NCBI GenBank assembly: GCA_964608495.1
Contig: CAZSOQ010000086.1
Location: forward strand, 1 to 20,746
DNA from: JAKORR01 sp964608495
GTDB taxonomy: Bacteria; Armatimonadota; Zipacnadia; Zipacnadales; FEN-943
Direction: 5' to 3'
Length of the DNA stretch: 20,746 nt
This document shows positions 15,303 to 20,746 of the stretch, one piece after another; position 1 is the first letter of the stretch, and each line of letters begins with the position of its first letter. The notes beneath the pieces were generated by a model. The model saw nothing but the letters and a program-made list of their open reading frames with translations. It had not been told where the DNA came from and searched no databases. The translations under genes and the position numbers were made by a program.

Positions 15303-17317
15303 GGCAAGAGCCCGACCCCGGCGTCGCGCCGGCGGCTGACCCCCGAGCCGTGAGGGAGGCCGAACAGGACGCAGCCGGGGAAGGGATCATCACGGCCAAG
15401 GCGCTCTTCGTAGGCCTGCTGCTCATGGCCGCCGTGGTCTTCGTCGTGGGATGGGCGGAGCTCGTGACAGGACAGATCATGATCGGCTTCCTCCAGCTCC
15501 CACCCGTGGTCGTGGCCGCCACCTTCATCCTGATCCTGGCCAACCGCCTCGCCGCGCGCATCTCCAAGCGCCTGGCCCTCACGGCCCGCGAGATGCTCGT
15601 CGTCTACTGCTTCATGCTCTTCGCGAGCATGGTCACCTCGCGCGGGCTGATGGAGGACCTGATCCCGGGACAGGTCGGGCTGAACTACTACGCCAACGAG
15701 AGCAACAAGTGGCAGGAGCTGTACTTCGCCCACCTCAAGTCCTGGATGGTGCCCTGGGACCCGGCGGGCGATCCCGGGCAGCCGGTGGTGACGGGCTTCT
15801 TCGAATCCCTGCGGCCGGGGCAGACCTACCCCTGGGGCGCCTGGCTCGCCCCGACGGGCCTGTGGCTCGTGCTCGTGCTGCTGGTGTACGCCTTCATGCT
15901 CTTCGCTTCCTCGATCCTGTACCGGCTGTGGGCCGATCACGAGCTGCTCAGCTTCCCGCTGGTGCAGCTACCCCTCGAGATGATGAGCCCGCAGCACTCC
16001 AGCTCCTTCCTGCGCAACAAGCTGACGTGGCTGGGCTTCGCCCTCCCCTTGCTGCTCTTCGCCCTCAACGGCGCTCACAACATCTGGCCCCCCATCCCGG
16101 CCATCAACCTGCAGGTGCGCGTCAATCCCTACCTGCGCGCCAAGCCGTGGAGCGACATCGGCTACACCACCCTCTACCTCTCCCCCGCAGCCGTAGGGTT
16201 CTTCTATATGCTGCCCTCGGAGCTGCTGTTCAGCCTTTGGGCCTTCCTCATCATCATCCGCCTCCAGGAGGTGGCGGGCTCCACCCTCGGGATGCCCATG
16301 CGGCCGTCGAAGCACTCCACCGCCAAGGCCTTCGTCGCCTCCCAGACCATGGGGTCCTACTTCATGCTCGTCGCCTACATGGCCTACGCCGCCTGGCCCC
16401 GCCTCATGGCCCTCGTGCGCGGCGAAGACGAGGCCGTGCAAACGGGCAACCTGCTCCTGCGCCCGCGCGTCGCGCTCATGGGGATGCTCGTGACCCTCGT
16501 GGGCATCCTCGTGTGGGTCAACGCCGCCGGCATGTCCCTGCCCCTGGCGATCATGGAATTCGGCATCTACCTGTTCGTGCAATGCATCATCATGGCGCGC
16601 AGTACCGCCGAGAGTGGCCTGCCCATGACCGAAGGGTCCTTCACACCCCTGGATGTGTACACCGTCGCCGCACGACCCCAGACCCTTGGGCCGCGCAACC
16701 TCACCGTCCTGTCCTTCATGGACGGCCTGTTCAGCCGCGACCTGCGCGGGCTCGTGCTCACCGGATTCCTCGATGCCCAGAAGCTCGGCGACGGCCTGGG
16801 AGCCCACCGACGCGGCCTGCCACCCGTCCTCGTGCTCTCACTCCTCCTCGCCATACCCCTGGCAGCCTTCATCCACCTCTACCTTCCCTATCGCTTCGGC
16901 GGCGTCAATATGTATAGCTACGTCTACCGCGCCAATACCACCACCCAGTTCTGGCGCGAGAACGCCCCCTATATGCAGGGCGTCGGCGAGTTCACCTGGG
17001 ACGTGCCAGTCTGGTTCGCCGTAGGCGCCGCCGTCACAGCCTGGCTCAGCCTCATGCGACGCCAGTTCATGTGGTGGCCCCTCCACCCCCTCGCCTATGC
17101 CCTCTCAGCCTCCTGGACCGTCACCGTCTTCTGGTTCCCCGTCCTCGTCGCCTGGCTCGTCAAGACCGCCCTCACCAGGTACGGCGGCGTCAGGATCTAC
17201 CAGCAAGCACGACCCTTCTTCCTCGGGCTCGTCTTCGGCGAGTTCAGCATGGCCGTGCTCTGGACCATCATCTCCGCGATCTTCGGCACCCGCGCGCCTG
17301 CCTTCCCCTGGCCCTGA
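15293..17317 (+). CDS. Polytopic membrane protein, OPT-like (DUF6785/DUF6784 type)
   Basis: A 674-residue integral membrane protein with roughly 12-14 hydrophobic segments, starting near residue 35 (ALFVGLLLMAAVVFVVGW). It looks like an uncharacterised group distantly related to oligopeptide transporters. Recognisable parts are the central HELLSFPLVQLPLEMM and the C-terminal MWWPLHPLAYAL, ARPFFLGLVFGEF and RYGGVRIYQQ. The family name is from memory and should be checked. GTG at 15293 overlaps the sialidase gene by 10 nt. A TTG at 15299, with GGAGGT 6 nt upstream and a TTGA stop/start overlap, is an equally good start. Tight coupling to the sialidase-like gene suggests uptake of the substrate or product that the enzyme handles. 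Codons are rich in C at third positions, unlike the G-rich neighbours. Transport is inferred, not shown. Confidence 0.65.
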   Translation: MALRQEPDPGVAPAADPRAVREAEQDAAGEGIITAKALFVGLLLMAAVVFVVGWAELVTGQIMIGFLQLPPVVVAATFILILANRLAARISKRLALTAREMLVVYCFMLFASMVTSRGLMEDLIPGQVGLNYYANESNKWQELYFAHLKSWMVPWDPAGDPGQPVVTGFFESLRPGQTYPWGAWLAPTGLWLVLVLLVYAFMLFASSILYRLWADHELLSFPLVQLPLEMMSPQHSSSFLRNKLTWLGFALPLLLFALNGAHNIWPPIPAINLQVRVNPYLRAKPWSDIGYTTLYLSPAAVGFFYMLPSELLFSLWAFLIIIRLQEVAGSTLGMPMRPSKHSTAKAFVASQTMGSYFMLVAYMAYAAWPRLMALVRGEDEAVQTGNLLLRPRVALMGMLVTLVGILVWVNAAGMSLPLAIMEFGIYLFVQCIIMARSTAESGLPMTEGSFTPLDVYTVAARPQTLGPRNLTVLSFMDGLFSRDLRGLVLTGFLDAQKLGDGLGAHRRGLPPVLVLSLLLAIPLAAFIHLYLPYRFGGVNMYSYVYRANTTTQFWRENAPYMQGVGEFTWDVPVWFAVGAAVTAWLSLMRRQFMWWPLHPLAYALSASWTVTVFWFPVLVAWLVKTALTRYGGVRIYQQARPFFLGLVFGEFSMAVLWTIISAIFGTRAPAFPWP

Positions 17318-17353
17318 CACCCGGCAGTGGCTCGCCGCGAGGAACCGCAGGGC

Positions 17354-17570
17354 GAGGAAAGCCTGGGAACTGCGGGAAGAGCAAAGGCACGGGAACGGGG
17401 GGGAGAGGAAAGGCAGGAGAGACCGCGGGGTGGGGAAAAGTAGGAAACACCGCGGGGCTCTGCCCCGCGGTGTTTCCCGCCTGTCCTTCCCTCGCCGTCC
17501 CGCTGCCTTTGCTCGCCCCGCGGTGTTCGCAGTGCGCTGTGAGCCCCACGGTGCTACAGTGCAGTCCGGG
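17354..17570. repeat. Head-to-head array of about 26-nt degenerate repeats
   Basis: The 314-nt gap after the transporter gene holds repeated units of the approximate form GAGGAAAGGCAG-GGGAACACCGCGGGG. Direct copies begin at about 17354, 17379, 17405 and 17432. Inverted copies begin at about 17463, 17490, 17516 and 17544. Spacing is 25-28 nt on both sides, and the two halves meet at a 3-nt centre (17459-17461). The innermost copies form a perfect 16-bp hairpin. Outer copies also pair in part, for example GAGCAAAGGCA at 17379-17389 with TGCCTTTGCTC at 17504-17514. There are no unique spacers, so it is not CRISPR, and no protein-coding signal was found. Origin and function are unknown. Confidence 0.65.
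17443..17477. repeat. Perfect 16-bp hairpin at the centre of the repeat array
   Basis: GGAAACACCGCGGGGC (17443-17458), loop TCT, then the exact reverse complement (17462-17477). On the plus strand it is followed by CCGCCTGTCCTTCCC, with no true T-run. On the minus strand it is followed by TACTTTTCC. It may end transcription of the transporter gene, or be a REP-like or cruciform element. Confidence 0.75.
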
Positions 17571-17631
17571 TCTCAGGCGGGCCTCTCGGCGGCTGGCGTG
17601 TGCGGCACGCCGCAAGGGTGGTGAACCAGGG

Positions 17632-19008
17632 ATGTCAGTTCAGAGCTACGACTGTGTGGTGGTGGGTGCTGGGCCGGCGGGTGTCTTCGCCGCCGTGGAG
17701 CTTGTGCGGCGGAGTGAGTTATCCGTCGCGTTGGTGGATGGGGGCATGGACTTGCCCGACCGTCTGGCGCGCAGGGCTGAGGTCGGGCGGCCGGCTCCCG
17801 AGCTACTGGTGCAGGGGTTCGGCGGGGCGGGGGCTTTCTCCGACGGCAAGCTCACGCTCTCGCCGGAGGTGGGCGGTCATCTGCCGGACATTGTGGGGCG
17901 CGGGGCCGCGGAGGCCCTCATCGAGGACGTGGACCGCACGTGTCTGGACTTCGGCTCGCCGCGCGAGCTATACGGGGCGGACGCGACGAAGGTGACCGAG
18001 CTGCAGGGCCGGGCCATCCGCTGCGGCCTCAAGCTCGTGGAGCTACCCCTCCGGCACCTGGGCACGGACCTGGCGCCCAGGGTCCTCGAGGCCATGCGCG
18101 CGGAGCTGGTGCAGCGCGCGGACCTGATGATGGGCACGGCGGTGACCCAGGTCCTGGGCGACGGGAAGGGTGTTCGCGGCGTGCGCCTGGCCGACGGCCG
18201 GGAGCTGGCGGCCAGGTGGGTGATCGTCGCGCCCGGGCGGAGCGGGGCGACCTGGTTGCGCGGCGAGGCCTTGCGGCTGGGGCTGACGATGACGCACAAC
18301 CCGGTGGATCTGGGGGTGCGGGTCGAAGCTCCCGCGCCGGTTCTAGCGGAGCTCACCGACAGTCTGTACGAGTTCAAGCTTCTCTACTGGTCGCGCGCCT
18401 TCGACAACCTGGTGCGCACCTTCTGCGTATGCCCTTACGGAGAGGTGGTGGCCGAGCAGGTAGAGGACGTGGTGACGGTCAACGGGCACAGCTATGCTGA
18501 GCGGCGCACGGAGAACACCAACTTTGCCCTGCTGGTATCGAGCCGGTTCACGGAGCCTTTCGACGACCCCATCGCCTACGGGATCTACATCGCGAAGCTG
18601 GCGAACCTGCTGGGGGACGGGGTGTTGGTGCAGCGGCTGGTGGACCTGCGGCAGGGGCGCAGGAGCACCGCGCACCGGATGGCGCACTCGATGGTGCAGC
18701 CCACGCTGGAGAGCGCCGCGCCCGGGGACCTGAGCTACGCCCTTCCCTACCGGCACCTGCGTGTGCTGATGGAGATGCTGGAGGCGATGGAGGGCCTGGC
18801 GCCGGGGGTATGGGAGGGCCACACGCTGCTGTACGGCGTGGAGCTGAAGCTGTACTCCCAGCGGCTGGAGCTGACGGAAGAGCTGGAGACGGAAGTGCCG
18901 AATCTGTATGCGTGTGGGGACGGTGCCGGGGTGACGCGGGGGCTGGTGCAGGCGTCGGCGTCGGGCGTGGCGGCGGCGAGGGCCATCCTCCGGCGCGCGG
19001 CGAGCTGA
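17632..19008 (+). CDS. COG2509-type FAD-dependent dehydrogenase
   Basis: A 458-residue flavoprotein of an uncharacterised group (COG2509 type). The N-terminal FAD-binding motif is VVVGAGPAG (9-17). Then come the group signature FGGAGAFSDGKL (63-74), RHLGTDLA, VIVAPGRSGATWL, the block RTFCVCPYGEVV and TVNGHSYA, and TENTNFALLVSSRFTEPF. The C-terminal FAD motif is LYACGDGAGVTRGLVQASASG (the motif runs slightly longer). Length and motif order agree with full-length relatives. ATG at 17632 is chosen because the Rossmann motif follows directly; the ribosome site is weak (CAGGG touching the ATG, with AAGGGTGG further up). It lies just after the repeat array and 110 nt before the sigma factor gene, so it is probably its own unit. 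The reaction is unknown in the whole group. Confidence 0.85.
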   Translation: MSVQSYDCVVVGAGPAGVFAAVELVRRSELSVALVDGGMDLPDRLARRAEVGRPAPELLVQGFGGAGAFSDGKLTLSPEVGGHLPDIVGRGAAEALIEDVDRTCLDFGSPRELYGADATKVTELQGRAIRCGLKLVELPLRHLGTDLAPRVLEAMRAELVQRADLMMGTAVTQVLGDGKGVRGVRLADGRELAARWVIVAPGRSGATWLRGEALRLGLTMTHNPVDLGVRVEAPAPVLAELTDSLYEFKLLYWSRAFDNLVRTFCVCPYGEVVAEQVEDVVTVNGHSYAERRTENTNFALLVSSRFTEPFDDPIAYGIYIAKLANLLGDGVLVQRLVDLRQGRRSTAHRMAHSMVQPTLESAAPGDLSYALPYRHLRVLMEMLEAMEGLAPGVWEGHTLLYGVELKLYSQRLELTEELETEVPNLYACGDGAGVTRGLVQASASGVAAARAILRRAAS

Positions 19009-19118
19009 GCCTTCAGAGGCCCGGGTTCGCCGCCCTCTCTCCTCACGGGCTGTCGCTCCGACCCCAGGCCGGACGCCCGAGGCTGCAACCTCACCGCGCG
19101 CGTATCCGTAAGGTACTG

Positions 19119-19712
19119 ATGGCAAAGCACGGGGAGATGTCCTTGCAGGCCGGACCGGACGACGCTCTCGTGGGAAAGGCCCTGGCCGGTGATACTGCCG
19201 CCTTCAGGGTGCTGGTGGACCGGCACAGGACGCGGGTCGTCAACCTGGCCTACAGGATGCTCGGCGATCGCCAGGGCGCAGAGGATGTGGCGCAGGATGT
19301 GTTCCTTCGGGCCTACAGGGCCCTGGGCACGTACCGCCCGGGAGGCAGCTTCGTGCGGTGGCTGCTGGCGATAGCGTCGAACCGCTGCATAGACGAGCTA
19401 CGGCGGCGCCCTTTCGTCGCGACGACCGGGCAGGAGGCCTGGGAGACGCACGCGCGGGCCGCGTTGCCCCAGGGCGAGCCGGCGGCGGCCTACCAGCGGA
19501 GAGAGGTGCAGGCACGGGTGCACGGGGCCCTGGGCGAGCTGCCCCACGCTCAGCGCCTGGCCGTGGTCCTGGTGCACCTGCAGGGGCTGTCCTACGAGGA
19601 GGCGGCCGAGATCATGCGGCGGCCCGTGGGCACCGTGAAGTCCCACGTTCACCGCGCCCGCGCCAGGCTAAGGAAGCTCCTGGCGCCCTATGTCGAGGAG
19701 GAGTCGCCATGA
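19119..19712 (+). CDS. ECF-family RNA polymerase sigma factor
   Basis: A 197-residue alternative sigma factor with only regions 2 and 4. Region 2 includes AFRVLVDRHRTRVVNLAYRML, the core-binding AEDVAQDVFLRAYR and the -10-reading helix around WLLAIASNRCIDELRRR. Region 4 ends in the helix-turn-helix SYEEAAEIMRRPVGTVKSHV. ATG at 19119 has TAAGG 5 nt upstream; a second Met six codons later has a purine run directly against it and is less likely. The stop overlaps the start of the anti-sigma gene as ATGA, giving coupled, balanced synthesis. It probably directs transcription of its own operon and envelope-related genes under a signal sensed by the membrane anti-sigma factor. Assignment is firm; the signal is unknown. 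Confidence 0.95.
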   Translation: MAKHGEMSLQAGPDDALVGKALAGDTAAFRVLVDRHRTRVVNLAYRMLGDRQGAEDVAQDVFLRAYRALGTYRPGGSFVRWLLAIASNRCIDELRRRPFVATTGQEAWETHARAALPQGEPAAAYQRREVQARVHGALGELPHAQRLAVVLVHLQGLSYEEAAEIMRRPVGTVKSHVHRARARLRKLLAPYVEEESP

Positions 19713-20278
19713 ACTGCCCCAGGGCGTGCGCTCTGCTGGTCCGGTATGCGGACGGGGACCTGCCGCCGCACGGGCGAGCCGCGGTCGAGAGGCATCTCGC
19801 GGCCTGCCCGGCGTGCAGCCGCGAGCTGCGGGCCCTTCGCCGGACGGTGGACCTGGTGGAGTCACTAGAGGAAGTGCCCACCGGTCCGGACCTGACGGCG
19901 AGAGTGATCTCGCACCTCGGCCGGGCGGGCGTTGGCGAGCCCGCAGCCTGGGTGCTGCCCTGGCCCGTGGCGGCGGCGCTGGGTGTGGCGGGCCTGCTGC
20001 TCACCGCGGGAATCATCGTCGGCGCCCTCTTCGTGCAGGCCGGCCTGCCCGGCCCGGTGACGGCGGTGGCCGGGTCGCTGACGTCGGCGGCGGCGAGCGT
20101 AGGTGACCGGGGCCTGGCGGCGCTGACCGTGGCCGTCGCCGGCCTGCTGAGCGCCTTCGCCTGGCCCCTGTTCGTGATCCTCGTGGTGGATGTGGGGCTG
20201 CTGATCGTGCTCGTGACCGTCGGGCGCCGGCTCGCTGCGGGAAGGTCCCTCGGCCTGGGCGCCCTGGGAGCGGTCTAG
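19709..20278 (+). CDS. Zinc-finger (zf-HC2) membrane anti-sigma factor
   Basis: A 189-residue regulator of the upstream ECF sigma factor. The N-terminal anti-sigma zinc domain has Cys3 and the H-x3-C-x2-C motif (His29, Cys33, Cys36; HLAACPAC). Two long hydrophobic stretches follow. The first is PVAAALGVAGLLLTAGIIVGALFV (residues about 93-116; the motif is longer than a core helix). The second, near 140-172, runs from LTVAVAGLL to LIVLVTV and could be one or two membrane spans. It therefore holds the sigma factor at the inner membrane. ATG at 19709 overlaps the sigma stop as ATGA. The open frame continues upstream over the sigma gene but is non-coding there. There is no large periplasmic domain, so sensing may involve the membrane, the zinc site or partner proteins. 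Confidence 0.88.
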   Translation: MNCPRACALLVRYADGDLPPHGRAAVERHLAACPACSRELRALRRTVDLVESLEEVPTGPDLTARVISHLGRAGVGEPAAWVLPWPVAAALGVAGLLLTAGIIVGALFVQAGLPGPVTAVAGSLTSAAASVGDRGLAALTVAVAGLLSAFAWPLFVILVVDVGLLIVLVTVGRRLAAGRSLGLGALGAV

Positions 20279-20325
20279 CGGGGCTCGGGGCAACCGCAGC
20301 GGAGTGGGATGAGGAGGCAAGCAGG

Positions 20326-20746
20326 ATGCGCAACAAGGGATTGCTGACGGGCATGGTGGTGCTTCTTATCGCGGCCGCCGCCGCATCGGCGAGTGACCCG
20401 CCCGCGGCCACGCAGGCCGCGGGAGGGTCGGATCGGGTCCAGCTACAGGGCGACGTCGAGGTAAAGGCGGGCGAGAGCGTGCAGGGCGACGTGGTGGCCG
20501 TCGGGGGCTCGGCGCGCGTCTACGGCGAGGTGCAGGGGAACGTGGTGGCAGTGGGCGGGTCGGTGCACCTGCACCAGGGCTGCCGCGTGACGGGGGACGC
20601 GGTAGCCCTCGGCGGGCGGATCATCCGCGACCCGGGGGCGGACGTGGGCGGATCGAAGGTGCAGATCGCGGCGCCCTGGGCGTCGCGGCTGGTGGAGGCG
20701 ACACGGGAGCGCCCGGCGGCCCAGGAGGTCGAGCAGACGGAGAAGG
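20326..20746 (+). CDS. Exported polymer-forming (bactofilin-like) repeat protein, partial
   Basis: The gene starts at ATG 20326, with AGGAGG 8 nt upstream, and stays open to the window end (140 codons visible). The N-terminus MRNKGLLTGMVVLLIAAAAA looks like a signal peptide with a cleavage site near ASA-SD. After it come short beta-type repeats: VQGDVVAVGGSARVYGEV, VQGNVVAVGGSVHLH and VTGDAVALGGRI, each about 17-20 residues. Such right-handed beta-helix-like repeats occur in bactofilins and in uncharacterised exported proteins often found behind ECF sigma/anti-sigma pairs. The Gln/Glu-rich end of the visible part may begin a linker. It lies 47 nt after the anti-sigma gene and is probably co-transcribed as a target or partner. 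The C-terminus is unseen, so the family assignment is moderate. Confidence 0.7.
   Translation, partial: MRNKGLLTGMVVLLIAAAAASASDPPAATQAAGGSDRVQLQGDVEVKAGESVQGDVVAVGGSARVYGEVQGNVVAVGGSVHLHQGCRVTGDAVALGGRIIRDPGADVGGSKVQIAAPWASRLVEATRERPAAQEVEQTEK

Noticed and set aside
17354..17570. CRISPR array
   Set aside because: Repeats of about 26 nt are contiguous without unique spacers, half are inverted, and no cas gene is present.
19085..19112. ECF-type autoregulatory promoter (GCAACC and CGTATC) before the sigma gene
   Set aside because: The two elements are only about 10 nt apart, too close for a usable -35/-10 spacing.

Overview
The window is GC-rich, densely coded bacterial chromosome. It joins a conserved translation operon to a stretch of carbohydrate-related accessory genes and ends in an envelope-stress-type regulatory cluster. 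No rRNA, tRNA, phage, transposase or CRISPR array was recognised. Secreted glycan-active enzymes, a membrane protein resembling the DUF6785/DUF6784 (OPT-like) group, a divergent EF-G and an S12 with a long insertion suggest an uncultivated lineage of Planctomycetota, Armatimonadota or a similar group. This placement is inference; marker-gene phylogeny would settle it.

Left part (1-4700, minus strand): the str operon in the order rpsL, rpsG, fusA, tuf. It is preceded by a near-consensus promoter (TTGACA, 17 nt, TATACT) and a leader of about 315 nt. The leader holds several hairpins, an intrinsic terminator and a competing pairing that could act as an antiterminator. This is the most striking regulatory signal in the window. 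The EF-G is unusual in domain IV.

Middle (4700-17320): a gene-free stretch leads to a plus-strand medium-chain dehydrogenase. It converges on a minus-strand pair of secreted enzymes: a large GH42-like glycoside hydrolase and a zinc-phospholipase C/S1-P1-type protein, coupled by an ATGA overlap. Divergent from that pair lie a ROK-family protein and a PIG-L/LmbE deacetylase, closed by a strong terminator. Next, behind a short array of 21-bp repeats, is a leaderless sialidase-like protein overlapping a polytopic OPT-like transporter candidate. Together these suggest breakdown of amino-sugar or sialic-acid-like glycans, partly outside and partly inside the cell. No substrate can be read from the sequence.

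Right part (17320-20746, plus strand): an intergenic array of degenerate repeats of about 26 nt, four direct then four inverted, surrounds a perfect 16-bp hairpin. After it come a COG2509-type FAD-dependent dehydrogenase, an ECF sigma factor, its overlapping zinc-finger membrane anti-sigma factor, and the start of an exported repeat protein of polymer-forming (bactofilin-like) appearance, cut by the window end.
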